Positions 1 through 11,457 of a DNA stretch of 64,000 nt are shown here, one piece after another. The stretch lies in the NCBI GenBank assembly GCA_963966185.1, contig CAWZYM010000078.1, positions 385,632-449,631 of the forward strand, written 5' to 3'. The notes below the pieces were generated by a model, which saw nothing but the letters and a program-made list of their open reading frames with translations, had not been told where the DNA came from and ran no database searches. Position numbers and translations under genes: made by a program. Origin of the DNA: Rhabditoides inermis (taxonomy: Eukaryota > Nematoda > Chromadorea > Rhabditida > Rhabditidae). The stretch's first letter is position 1. Each line of letters starts with the position of its first letter.

Positions 1-631
1 AGACTGGCCAGACGGCACTTCACTATGCAGCCAGCAAGAACAGGGCAGAGGTGAGAGGGAGAGGAAGGGAGGGAGAGAGAGAGGGGAGAGAGGAGGGAAG
101 AGTCTCGTGATGTGACTCACACCCTCTTTTGACGCGTCCACCGCACTTGAGATTAGCGATCTCTCTTTCTCGCACTTATGAAAGTCGTAATGCGAGAATG
201 TGCCGGGTATCTAGCCGGCCATCAGACGATTTGCCATTGCATTCTTAAAGAGAGAGAGAGAGAGAGAGAGGTCCGCTTTCAGATCGCGCACCTTCTGCTT
301 GAGCAGGGCTGCGAGGTGGGTGTGGCTGACAAGTACGGGGCGACTGCCCTCCACCGGGCTGCCAGCCAGGGACACGACAAGGTGGGGAGGAGGGAGGAGG
401 AGAGATGATTATGTCGAGTCAATTCAAAGCGAATATATATTATATGCTTCGGCGCAATGCATAGTTCTTCAATGATTGGAGTGAAAGAAGCTAGGGCATA
501 TTGGCTTCTGATTCGTCTGTCTTCTTGACTTCTCTACAAAATCAATTGTATGAGAGTGTGTGCGTTGCTTGGTAGAGGAAACTGTCGCATTGAATTTGAT
601 GTGTTTTGGTATCCAGTGACTACCTCACCCA

Positions 632-676
<45 letters not shown>

Positions 677-1212
677 GACTCGCGCACTCGCACTGGAGCT
701 GCCGGAAGAGACTACAGCCGATTGGATTGCGTGGCGTTGCGCCGGCTCTTGATTATGTCAATGCAGAATGCACCTATGTATGCGAGAGAGGGGGGAGCAG
801 AAGGTCCCATTGCGCATGCCCCGACGCTAACGGACCACTGCGATTCGCATCAGCGCATTATGCAGTGTTATTGCTGGCGGAAGTGGCGGGATTTATATAT
901 TCACGCGTGGATCTGTTTATGAGTTTACAAGCGGGAAAGAGGCGATGATTTGTGACCCCGAGGAAGAGGGGGAGAGAGAGAGAGGGAGGGAGAGTTGGGA
1001 AGGGAGGCTAGCACCTTGTACGGGACAGGTATCAATGTCAGGTGATCCGCTCGAGTCAGCGCGCTATTGTCCCGCTCTATTGGCGAGTGTGTCTAGATGT
1101 CTAGAATTACCTGAACAGATGATTTTCGGGGAGACGCGTCTTTTGTGATTGCGAAGAAAGGCAGGGGACAATTAGGGGGAGTGAATGGGAGCTTGGGTCA
1201 TTTGGGGTAGGT

Positions 1213-1258
<46 letters not shown>

Positions 1259-2100
1259 AGGAGAGAGAGACAGACATATATTTCAGATCGTGCACATGCT
1301 TCTCTCTCAGCCGCGCATTCACGTCGACGCTAGGGACGGCGAGGGCAACACGCCTCTGTGAGTACGGTACACGGGGATACGGTAGACAGGGTTACTGTAG
1401 TCTTAAATTCCAGTTTGCTCGCGTGTGAAGAGAACCGGGAGGACGCGGCTATTGCACTCGTGCTGAAGGGAGCCAATCCCAAATCGGCCAACAAGGTAGG
1501 CAATCTCTCTCTGTCTCTCTGTCTCTCTCTCTTTCTCTCTCTCTCTGTTTAGTAGTACCTTTGTTTAGTAGGGTAAAGCTCTTGTTTGTTTGTATGTATG
1601 GTGGGTGATGGTTCATTGCTTATGCGCGAGAGTCTCCTCTCTCTTCTCTGCTGGGATGATGGTGTGTGTAATTGAGGACAATGCGAGAGATATGTTGATT
1701 GGATTAGATGGGATTAGTGTTGTGTGCTGGGGAATTAGTATGAGGAGCGCAGGCGATAACAATCGTGCCCCTGCTCCCACCATTGCTCCATCTCATCCTC
1801 TGCTCCTCCATTCAGTCAGTGATAGGAGTTGTTTGCGCGACAGAGAGTGTCATGGCTGGTTTGCGTGCTCGCTCGCAATTTGCATAGCTAAACAGCTGGC
1901 TGGCAGGAGAGAGAGAGAGAGAGAGAACAGGAAGGACCCCGGGGACACATGCGCAATACGAGAAGTCGACACGCGAACGCTTTGTTTGTCATATTCCGAC
2001 GTCTGTTGTTTTACAGGATGAGAAGTGTCCGCTGGACGTTGTCCAGACCACGGATCTTCGCGTGAAGCTGCTCAATGCCGAGAAGAGGTTCGCGCAGTGA
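1..2100 (+). CDS. psmd-10: Gankyrin-like ankyrin-repeat protein, proteasome regulatory particle assembly chaperone (5' end outside window)
   Basis: Exons are seen at 1-50, 283-381, 1311-1357, 1414-1495 and 2017-2100, all with GT/AG borders and matching phase. They encode consecutive ankyrin repeats (TGQTALHYAASKNRAE, then KYGATALHRAASQGHDK, DGEGNTPL and EENREDAA...LVLKGANPKSANK) and a short tail ending KRFAQ. Gankyrin (PSMD10) is a small protein made only of ankyrin repeats that binds the Rpt3 ATPase during 19S proteasome assembly. The motif order, the DxEGNTPL repeat followed by CEExREDAA, and the short end fit that family. About 8 residues expected between exons 283-381 and 1311-1357 are not found, so a mini-exon may be missed. 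GA/CT microsatellites fill the introns. A generic ankyrin protein is the alternative. Confidence 0.72.
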
Positions 2101-2457
2101 GAGCCGGACCACCCACGAAGGATGGACCGCCCACGAAGCTATCCATTATATCCCCGTGTTCCCAGTGTTGTATCTCGAGTGTCCCTTCAAGTGTTTTCCC
2201 GTTGTTCGTGTGTGTATAGAAGAGTCGATAAATGATCGATCGCCCCGTATCATTGAGTGAACTGAGAACAAACACAGTGCTAATCGGACGTGTTTCATGT
2301 CCCCCTCTGTCCCTCTTCCTCCCGAGGGGGCGGGGCTTGGCGAAAGTGGGCGGGGCCAGCCGGCTGTCCGCTGCCACTCGCCCTACGCCCGACCAACACT
2401 ATTCCCTCCATCTCCATTTGTATTATAGGATCAATCGATATTATCGATTCGTCGATC

Positions 2458-2762
2458 ATGCTAATCTTGCTATTCTCTATTGCGGCGATCGCGGGTGAGT
2501 ATACTCTGTTTGTTTCCGGCGTAATTTGACTCTTACTTGTTACTTGTGTTTGAGAATAGCGAGGAGGAGGAGAGAAGGGGGTATCAGTGTCGCCGACTCT
2601 ACGGGGGTGTTCCACCCATAGCCCAATCTCCCACTCTGTTTCTTTCTCAAAGAATGCTGAAAGAGTGCACGTGTGAATGAAGTACTTGTTGAAAAGAGGT
2701 GACTGCTACTCTACTTGAGAGGTCCGTCGACAGTGAGTGAGGAGAGAGTGCGACGAGAGAGT

Positions 2763-2808
<46 letters not shown>

Positions 2809-2976
2809 GATGAGATGTGTCAGATCTGGCGGTGACACTTCCGGCCGGGCTGATCAATCAACCCTAATCCCCCTCTGCCAAGTAGGGCGCAAATAGTTCT
2901 GCTGACAGTCTCTCAGCCTATGCGCGGCTCCTCTTATGTATGCATATAGTGGCCTATCGGGTGTCGACGACGTGAA

Positions 2977-3046
<70 letters not shown>

Positions 3047-5028
3047 CGGGGAGAGTAGTGGTCGCCGCCGCCAGATTGCTCTCCTTTGTCCGAGTGATTC
3101 GCATTCACATTTTGTACTGCAGTTATGAGGGTTTTGTGTGTACTGCGGCGGGGGCTCGATTTGAATGCCTCTCGCTGCGATTTCGTCGAGTGGGGATTGA
3201 AGCATTGAAAGCGAAAACACACTGGAAAGAGAGGAGGCGAAATAACAGGAGAGCGAGGTTCATGTGTTCAACAAATCAAAAACATCCATTCTGTTCATAG
3301 GTGAATCAAAAACACATTTTATCAACTTCAGGAGCGCTACCGGAAGAGATTCTCGACTGTCTGAAACAGGAGCAGGCCGTTGTCGAATCGTCCAGTCCCA
3401 GGGTGAGTGGAGAAGAAAAAGGAGCAGGAGCAGTGAGGGAGGAGAAGTGCTTTCCAGGTGGTGACGGTGACGGCGCAGCAGCCAGCCTATCTCCACTGCA
3501 AGATTCCCGGAGCCGCGAGCATGGTTCGTTCAGTGCATTCATATCGCGTTCCCTATCTTCTTTTCCCCGAAGTTGCGAGTAGCGTCCGTTCCGGGGTTCC
3601 GGCTCATGTCCCAGGGGCCCGCTTCGTATCGCGATGCTATTATTGTTGAGAGCAGACAGCGCCTCTTTGGCTCGGCCAGACAGGGCCTTCCTCTTTGATT
3701 GTTTTGATCCTCATCATTTCCGAATGCGCGACGCACAATTATTAGATTAGCGATACCTGGGCGGCGGCTTTGCGGGGTCACCTGAGCGGGAGACGGGGCA
3801 CAGCGGGGATAATGCACGATTGGCGGACTGCATCCGGCAATTTGGGCGTGCTGCGAGTCAGCTGGGATGACGCGTCAGGTCATTGTTCTTGCGCCCGCCT
3901 ACCCTGTCTTCTGCGGATTAGCTGCGGGATGATTAGTGTTCGCGCAGAGAGAGACAGAGAGGGGGAGCAGCCCGCACTCCGGCCGTTGCATAACTACTCG
4001 GGTGGGTAACCGAATCCGGGCGCGCATTCTCTGTGCGCAATGGGCCGCGAGATCCGAAGAAAGAGGCCGCCTCTCTGCTCTTTCTCGACACGCCTCGTTA
4101 GCCGCCCGTCTAATCCGAGCCGAATTCGCGTAATTAGCGAATTATGGCGCGTGTCGGCTCAACAGCGCATCCATACGCGGCAGGTGGCAGGCGAAGAGGA
4201 GGAGGGGAGAGAGGGTCTTGGAGACGCTTTGTATTCCACTAGTCATGATTAGCAGAAGAGCTTAGCTGCCTGTCATTCTGTATGAAAGTGGATGACTCTT
4301 CTTTTTCAGGTGGCGTGGACTCGAAGCAGTGACTCGGCGCTTCTCACCGCCGGCACGCAGTCATTCACGTCCGACCCGCGATTTCAAGTGTCCAAGAAGA
4401 GCGAGACCGATTGGATACTCATCCTCAGGTGGGGAGACGGAGAGAGAGAGAGCCGCTGCTGCGGGGGAAATTGGATGTGTAGATTTGAGCGTCTCTCTCC
4501 ATTCGCAAATTGCCCACGATGAAAGTGAGTCAACCTGAACACAACTCGATTTCGCGACGCGAGAAGAGGAGGGAGAGGGGACTCGAATAGGGAGAGAGGG
4601 GGGCGGTCGTTTTTCTCCGCGGGGGATGATGGGTTGACGAATCGAGGCGAGAGTCGATGGCGACAGCGATGACATATGCTCATGAACTTTTTGTTCATGA
4701 GCATCGGTGTTTTACGGGATTATTTGATGATGAAGGAAGTGTTTCAATTTTTACACGACCTCACAGATCAGGGGAATTGATAAATTGTGTTGCTGACATC
4801 GCACTCGATTCAGACGATGCTCATGAACTTTTTTGTGTGCTTCGGTGTTTTACGGGGTAGTGGAAGTATATCACATGGTTGTTGATTCAGACGCGCCGAC
4901 CCGTCCGACTCTGGCTGCTATCTGTGCGAGGTAAACACGGAACCCCACTCGACGGTCCTCCCGGTGTACCTGAGGGTGCAGAGTGAGGAGGGAAGGGCGA
5001 CCGAGGGAGACGAGGCGCCAAGTGAGTG

Positions 5029-5060
<32 letters not shown>

Positions 5061-6334
5061 AGAGAGAGGGAGAAGACGTCCCTCTTTTTGCAGAGAAGGC
5101 GACGTACCTGCAGGCGAATATGCATGGCGACGAGGTGCTCCTCAACTGCACGGTCTCGTTGACGGATAGCGGAGAGGAGAGCGAGGTGTGTATTTGGGCA
5201 TGTAACTCTCCAGCAGTCTCTTCGAAAATGAAACGTTTTCGAAACACGACCTGGTTTTGAAGGGGCCGTTTCGCAGTGATTGACCGCAGCTCGAGACAGT
5301 CTGTGTCCCCAGCAGTATATCTCTTTTTGAACTGGCCGTGTTTCAGGTGTTGTGGACTCGCGATGGTCGACCGATCGATCTCAACAACACGCATAGTGAG
5401 TACTAGATGTTAATATTTTTGACTTTTACTCTTTTACATCGACACAATATGATGTGGCGTGCTACTCAAGATGGACTATTACTTTATTAGATAGCTCACA
5501 TGCGAGAGGTAGCAATTTGAATTCTCCCATAGTGAGAGTGAATTCAAATTGCTCTCACTACCTCTCTTCTCTCACATCTGCCATCGCTCACTCGATTAGA
5601 TACTCATCTCACACACGGCAATGCGATAATACGCGCAAGGGCTAATAGGATGCGCCGCGCACTTGACTCCCCCCTACCCATCTCTCTCCCTCTCTCTCTC
5701 CCTCCCTCTCTCTCCCTCCCTCTCTCTCTCCCTCTCTCCCTCCTTCTCTCTCTCTCTCTCCGAGTATTCAAATAGGGAGCAACCACATATTATGCAATAG
5801 GGTATATGAGGCTGGTGGAGAATGCATAAAAAGAACAACATATCAGCGTGGAGTAAGGCTGCAGGTTGGGTTGCTGGATTAGGAGGCAACTGAAAGATGG
5901 CTAAACGAATGACGATAAAAAATGAGTCTAGTGAAACAAGGTTGGGAGAAAGAAAGTTTATCAATGAGCACATTGATCATGTTTTTGCATTTTGGAGTCC
6001 TTCGTACGTGTCATTAGTAGTGCGGATCCATCTTATGATCCCTTTTGCAGAGTATGTGTGGAAGGTGAAGCGCTCGGCGGGCGTGGTTGTGCACACTGTG
6101 CGCATTCGGGACGCGAGCGCCGGAGACGACGGAGACTACGCGTGCGAGAACAGACAGGAGAGGAGCAGCCAGATCGTACACGTCAACACCAGTACGTTCA
6201 CCAATCTAGTACAGTTTTATCTTTGTATGAATCATCTTTATTGATTATCCATGTTTCCAGGAGCGGAGGCGCGCGTGAGCTCGTCCCCTATGTCCACCCT
6301 GCTCCTGCTCCTCCTTTCTCCTCTCCTCCACTGA
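2458..6334 (+). CDS. zig-8: ZIG-8-like secreted or GPI-anchored protein with two Ig domains
   Basis: Exons: 2458-2494, 3332-3402, 3458-3523, 4310-4428, 4891-5021, 5094-5185, 5347-5395, 6051-6191 and 6261-6334, all phase-compatible. The start encodes a signal peptide (MLILLFSIAAIA). The first Ig domain has strand-B Cys in AYLHCKI, Trp in VAWTR, and DSGCYLCEV. The second has VLLNCTV, VLWTRDG and DDGDYACEN. The C-terminus is a short Leu-rich stretch (SSPMSTLLLLLLSPLLH) that looks like a GPI-attachment signal. The VAWTR..ALLTAG / DPRFQVSKK pattern is that of DPR-family neuronal recognition proteins, whose Caenorhabditis member is zig-8. Role inferred from family: cell-surface recognition and maintenance of neuron position. 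It lies downstream of psmd-10 on the same strand. Confidence 0.8.
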
Positions 6335-6541
6335 TCCCGCCATATCTCCGTCTCCTTCTTTTCCTCTTTTTTTGTGATCGCCGTATTTTCATTCATGACG
6401 CTATACAGGGTATTTTCGTATTGAACATTATATTTTGAGAGTATCTATCTATTGGCCCTTACTACCTGCCCCCCCCCCTTTCTCTCCCGCAACGAGAACT
6501 CTCAGGTATCGCCTCCGCCCCACATTTGTGTACATTTGCAT

Positions 6542-6547
6542 AATAAA
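6542..6547 (+). other. Poly(A) signal AATAAA for the zig-8-like gene
   Basis: A canonical AATAAA lies 208 bases after the zig-8-like stop codon and about 130 bases before the next gene start. No other candidate is closer, so it is the likely 3' end signal. Inference from position only. Confidence 0.5.
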
Positions 6548-6674
6548 TTTGCATATTGATTGCGGAGTGATGTTTTGACAAGCGACGACAATAGGGATAT
6601 GTGTCAGGCGGATCGAGCCGCAATCAAACAGAGCCGCGGTATAAGAGGAGGGGAAGAGGGGCGGTGCGGGTGCG

Positions 6675-7402
6675 ATGTCTACACTGATTCTTCTCCTGCT
6701 CCTCCCTGCTTCCCTCTCGGCGGGATACGTCGACTACGGAATCTACCAGCCGACGTCGCATTCCGCGGAAAATGTCGATGGTAGGTAGGATGGCTTAAAA
6801 CATTAAGAATCGAATCATTTCAGATTACCGATCATCGCTGGAGGATCTGTCTTCGACAGAGGTGGCCGGAGAGCAATTGCCCCATCCGAATCCCCTCTAT
6901 TCCGATGGCGGGTGTACTTCGGAAGATGTCAGGAAGATCATTCATGATGTGAGTTATCTCTAAATAAAAGTAGCACAGGAATCTCGTTTGGACATTTCGA
7001 CCTGCAGGCTCTTACGTCTTGAAAAAACAACGAAAAGTCAACCATGGACAAATACTCCTAATTCCAGAACATCGGCAGTGATGTCGCGTCTTCGAAGCGC
7101 AACATAAACAAGGCGTTAGAGAAGCTGGTGTACGGCTCATTCAGGTAAACACGAAGACAACACACTCGCTTATTCCGTGGTTAACGTTAGCGTGGCAATG
7201 ATTGGCCTGACGTGGCATGGGCTTCTTTTTTAATCACACGTGTTACTCGGGGAAAGTGTGATCCGGCGTAGAAGGCTACAGATTTATATTTTATTTCAGT
7301 GTGATTTGCGCGGAGTGCGCGTTCTCCTACCTTCTGCATACGGACTCTTACTGTGCTCACACAAGAAAGGGAGTCAGCTGCTTGGTATTTAAGGATAGAT
7401 AG
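6675..7402 (+). CDS. Secreted ground-like domain protein (GRL family, hedgehog-related)
   Basis: Exons: 6675-6780, 6824-6948, 7068-7144 and 7300-7402. The first encodes a signal peptide (MSTLILLLLLPASLSA) and a short Tyr-rich linker. The rest is a ground-like domain: a Cys opener (GGCTSEDVRKII), the SKRNINKALEKL helix, then VICAECAFSYLL, DSYCAHT and GVSCLVF. The spacing SKRxIxxxAE...FxVICxxxFSY...YCxxxxxxxxCxVF is characteristic of GRL proteins, found only in nematodes and linked to hedgehog-related secreted proteins and apical matrix. The protein is short, about 136 residues, with the domain at the very C-terminus as usual. Which GRL orthologue it is cannot be decided from the sequence alone. 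Confidence 0.85.
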
Positions 7403-7743
7403 AGGTAGCCAGATGAAGAGATAAAAGGAAAACGAAATGTCTGTATTCCAAGGCTTTCAATAATTGTAACACATTGTTACCGTAATAATTACACTGTTCT
7501 TTGATAGCTTCACTTTTGTGTCATGAATTATAAAAAAACATCATCAGTTTGTTTTATTACCATTTTTATCAATGTCTGCATTACATTAAATGGTTTACAA
7601 AACAGTTTACCAGTACTCCTATGTTCCACAAAATACATAGTGCAACAATTAACACATGTAACAACCACAAAATATCTAGCGAATAGGTCTCTGATTCCTA
7701 CAAGTCTACGAGAGCATAAAACGCCACTAGTTTTCTCACTCTC
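7403..7743. other. Convergent intergenic region without a visible gene
   Basis: AT-rich sequence between the ground-like stop (plus strand) and the Ig gene stop (minus strand), so the shared 3' region of two convergent genes. A plus-strand open frame from 7523 runs through it but is antisense to the Ig exon and shows no domain. Nothing else was seen. Confidence 0.6.
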
Positions 7744-9297
7744 CTACACGAACATAAAAACGCTCAGCAACACGGTCATAATTGGATATGTCCAGCCGCC
7801 ACTCGTGACGGTTTCTTCCGGGCGGAGTGAGAATAGGACAGTGGCGTTGTGTCCGGAGGGGAACACGAGTCGACACGCGTACTCGCCCCAGTTCTCGTCG
7901 CCCACCTCCTCCACCCGCACCTGGTACCACGCACCCAGCCTCCCCTTCCTGCCCTTCCTCACACGAGCCGTCAGCATCTGGGAGTGCTACTATCATCACA
8001 TGAATGAGGGATAGTCTTCAATTAGTTGACTATTGAGTAGATACCGGTGTGTGTAGGTTGTGTGGCTGTGTTGCATTGAGTGTGCAGTGGGCAGAGTGGA
8101 TCGGCTGAGACGCGAGTCGAAGGAGGTACGTGTCACCGAGGCGAGTCGCGAGAGATGCTATACGACTGTATCAATGCCCTTGATTGCCACCCACTCTTGT
8201 CAGTCATGTCCCGTCCGTGTGTCTGCGGAGGGTCGTCTATGTGAACGCGAGTCGAATAACACGCGTTTCCGAGTGATTCCCTAAATGAGAGGTCAGGTAA
8301 GGTGTTCATGAACGTGAATGCACCTCACACAGCAGTCGTATTCTCCTTCAAACCGACCGCGCACGGATTCCGATCCTGAAACGAACCTGAAATACACGCT
8401 TGATGATCGTATTCAATCTCTCCAAATCCAATGCTCTGACACAGAACTAATCTCAATCTCAGTAAGAGTTCCAGATGTCGTTCTTGTTTTCGCTGCCCTT
8501 ATCGAGACCCATTACAAACCTGCTTGTGTGTATTGAATTTGCTAAAGACGGCAAAAAATTGAAAAGACCCACTAGCTTCCCCATGGTGGGTCCGGGCACG
8601 AAAATTTCAAATAGATGATACGGTAACTAAGAGCTTTCATGTTTTCGCGAGCTTACGTTTCACCAGAAATTGATAAGAAATGGCCGTCATTTCTTTTCGA
8701 TAAACGCAGTGAGGTCGCTCAGAATCAGCAGCCAGCACACATTGCTTCTATGGCGCAACTGGTTAATGTTTCGCCTGACAATCACGGGTCGCGGGTTCGA
8801 TCCGTTGACGAGTTTTGCCATAACTCTTTCGCTACAGTCAGCCTGCCTGCGAATCATAAGTCGTGTAGAATTCAGTCAATCATTTGGGATTTTTGTCCAC
8901 TTTAACAGCGGCTCAGAAACCACCTCTTGACACGTAGAAAGAAGAGTGTGATTCCTGTGGCACTCACACGAATCTGTCCTTGTGAATCTGCGTCTTCCCG
9001 GGCAGCCGACTGCTGCCGTTGAACCGCCATGTGTACTGCGAGGACTGAACCAAACTTTCCAAACTAACAGCTCTCTAAGTTCAAAACCAGAATGAACGAT
9101 TGCATTTCAAAACGCGGAATCACCCAAAACGTCTTCAATCGTTTGGCTAGTAGAGCAAATAATGTGAAGATGTTTTCCGAAAGACCCACCTTGTCTCGAT
9201 CGAAATTGCCGCAGTGGAAGTGTCTCTGGCCATGCCTATCCACCGGGAGAGACGTCCAGAGAACGGAACCTTTCTATAGAGAGAACTATTACTATCG

Positions 9298-9331
<34 letters not shown>

Positions 9332-9458
9332 AGAGGAGGGGGGGGGGGAGGGAGGGAGGGAGAGAGAGAGGGAAATGACAAGTACAACTCGCCTCGACGC
9401 GTGTCCATTCCTCGGCAACAGTGAGAGCAGCGACGCATGCAATATGTATCCAGCTCAT
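7744..9458 (-). CDS. Single V-type Ig domain protein with signal peptide and C-terminal hydrophobic anchor
   Basis: Minus-strand exons: about 9386-9458 (start ATG at 9458), 9190-9269, 8970-9044 and 7744-7977. Joined, they give a signal peptide (MSWIHIACVAALTVAEEW), strand-B Cys in RHFHCGNF, Trp 13 residues later in YTWRFNG, a DRF strand, and the closing WYQVRVEEVG..GEYACRL motif. A hydrophobic tail (IMTVLLSVFMFV) follows, a membrane span or GPI signal. The C-to-W distance and DxGxYxC-like closure are those of a V-set domain. Function is not recognised; a small surface receptor or adhesion protein is likely. The first intron carries a long CT tract in the gene sense. The first three exons recur, diverged, at 29644-30117. 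Confidence 0.68.
8744..8816 (+). pseudogene. Degenerate tRNA-like sequence
   Basis: Polymerase III box A (TGGCGCAACTGG, 8751-8762) and box B (GGTTCGATCC, 8794-8803) have the right spacing, and the stretch begins about 7 bases before box A, as a tRNA would. The T-stem and acceptor stem do not pair properly and the anticodon stem is weak. This is therefore a tRNA pseudogene or tRNA-derived SINE head, inside the last intron of the Ig gene. Confidence 0.4.
9297..9375. repeat. (GA)n/(G)n low-complexity tract
   Basis: GA dinucleotides run into G-rich GGGGAGAGG sequence. This is the polypyrimidine stretch of the first Ig-gene intron when read on the minus strand. The copy at 29977-30033 is shorter and interrupted by AAAG units, so the locus is length-variable. 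Confidence 0.9.
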
Positions 9459-9783
9459 CGGAAGCACTCGCTTCTTTCTCTCCGATCTCGCCAGTGTTAG
9501 CACAGTGTCCCTTCGCAATTCGGAAGCCGCACCCCCTTGAGACAACAACAATCTCTCATCCCACACCGCACTCATAATCGGCGCAAAGTCTTCATTGCAA
9601 CAAATATGCAGCAACAAAATGACCTCTACAACACAACAACAGAAACTGATAAATATTTTTTATTATTTGGCGAGGAACGAGGTGGAAATAAATCTATACA
9701 ACTTGCAAAAGTGATTCAAACAATCAATGATGAAAAAAACGAGGAAAACAATAACATACCAATTTATAACACAAAACACGGTT

Positions 9784-11457
9784 TCACCAGTAGGAGCTCT
9801 TCTCCACTGTTGCGAAACTCAGCAGCCTGTAAAGGTTAGTCAATAAGCTAACAAAAATAGGTCACAATGTCTACATTGAAAAACGATCGCAGAATAAACC
9901 GCGTCAAGAGACAATTTGTAAGTTATGAAGGATGGACCGTGGAATAGTAACCAACACATTCTCAACATACCTTCGCGAGAGCTTCTGCAGTGCGATAGGA
10001 TACGGCTGGCTCTGATCGTCGTATTTCTTCATGATAGCAAGAAGTTGGGGGATCAGGCGGTAGCGGTTAAGAAGACAGTCTTTCCACTGAAATAAGTTGA
10101 ATAATGAGAGATAAGCAGAGTTATGCACAAACGATACTATGATCGGTAATAACAAAATTGACAATACAGATTGATGTGAACAAAGACTGGTTTCGTGCTA
10201 CAGCCCGTCGCACCTGACTGTCATTGGAGATGAGCTCCAGAGTGAGAATGGCAGCGTCTCGGTCTGCCTCGTCCTTCTGAAGAAGAGCCGCCAGGCCCGC
10301 CACAACTAACGACCTGCAACTACACGATTCGAAAGTAATGAAGGCAAAACGCACCTGTGTTTAGATTTCAAGTGATCGGTGTGGGTAAGCTGACCGAAGA
10401 TGACACAACAGTCACGCGGCACTGAATCACACTGAACAGGATCCATCGGAAATCAAAGAACAGCGAGCAATCAGGAAATAATCACTAACTCGCCTTGTGA
10501 GCGAAGAGCTCCGAAAGAGTGACGAGAGCGTTTTCATCGAGATGCGCGCCCGCTCCGAGAGTAACAGCATGGCGCAAGGCGAGAGTGATGAGAGAGAGGC
10601 GAGAGTGGTTCGAGCGGTCCGTAGCAGACAGCACCACCGACAGCACACTCATCGCGTCAGCACACCACACCGTCTTTGCCACGTCTGCAACATTCCTCAC
10701 ACCTGCATTGCCCCCTTATTAGGAATATGATCCTAATCCTAATACATAGAAAACGTAATGTCCGTACGTCTGTAAGTGACGCGCATGCCGCACTTTCTAT
10801 ATACCCCGGGCGGAGCCAGTGTGTGACGCGCCGGGTTTGCACTGAGTGAGAATAATTTGACCTGCATCGTCCTCTTAGAATTACGGTAGGAGAATAATTT
10901 GACCTGCATCGTCCCCTTAGATATACGGTGGGAGAATAATTTGACCTGCATCGTCAGCTTAGAATTACGGTAAGAGAATAATTTGACCTACATCGTTCTC
11001 TAAGAAGTACGGTAGGATAATAATTTGACCACCATCGTCCCTTTAGAATTACGGTAAGAGAATAATTTGACATGCATCGTCCCCTTAGAATTGCGGTAGG
11101 AGAATAATTTGACCTGCATCGTTCTCTTAGAAGTACGGTAGGAGAATAATTTGACCACCATCGTCCCCTTAGAATTACGGTAGGAGAATAATTTGACCTG
11201 CATCGTCTTCTTAGAATTATTGCAGCGAAATAGTTTGATCAGAACACTTTAATTTATTAAATTAACAAATGCACTCACTGTCTCCGTGGGCAAAACCTGA
11301 AGACGAGTCATGTTGACGAGGGCAGTGGGGAGGGCGAGGTGCAGCATGCGACTTCGCTCGTCCTCATTCGCCAGCAGAGAACCGAGGTAGCGGCAGCACT
11401 CCAGCATGCGAGAGATCGAAGGCGTCTCAGCCAGCACCCCAGCCACACCGTCCACGT
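9784..11457 (-). pseudogene. Truncated, frame-broken copy of the BTB/armadillo gene (3' half only)
   Basis: Minus-strand exons match the C-terminal half of the gene at 30443-33799: the Leu-rich repeat exon ending NMTRLQ (right edge 11457), the AKTVWCADAMSVLSVVLSAT exon (about 10492-10704), GLAALLQKDEADRDAAILTL and the last exon ending VEKSSYW (stop 9784-9786). The BTB and BACK exons are absent because duplication homology ends near 11493. About 300 bases holding one and a half exons are also missing at 11296, fusing NMTRLQ directly to VLPTET. The fusion changes splice phase, so the next exon would open with GTG TGA. It is unlikely to make a full protein. An allelic or assembly duplicate is an alternative explanation. 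Confidence 0.75.
10843..11225. repeat. Minisatellite, about 42 bp unit, about nine copies
   Basis: Tandem units of the form AGAATAATTTGACCTGCATC, then GTCC(C/T)CTTAGAATTACGGTAGG, lie in an intron of the BTB/armadillo fragment. The same intron in the intact copy (31470-31612) has only about three units, and a diverged version sits at 17604-17810. Confidence 0.9.

Noticed and set aside
5504..5566. let-7-like microRNA because of GAGAGGTAG near a hairpin
   Set aside because: The seed and following bases do not match the let-7 family and the stem has a large bulge at the wrong place.
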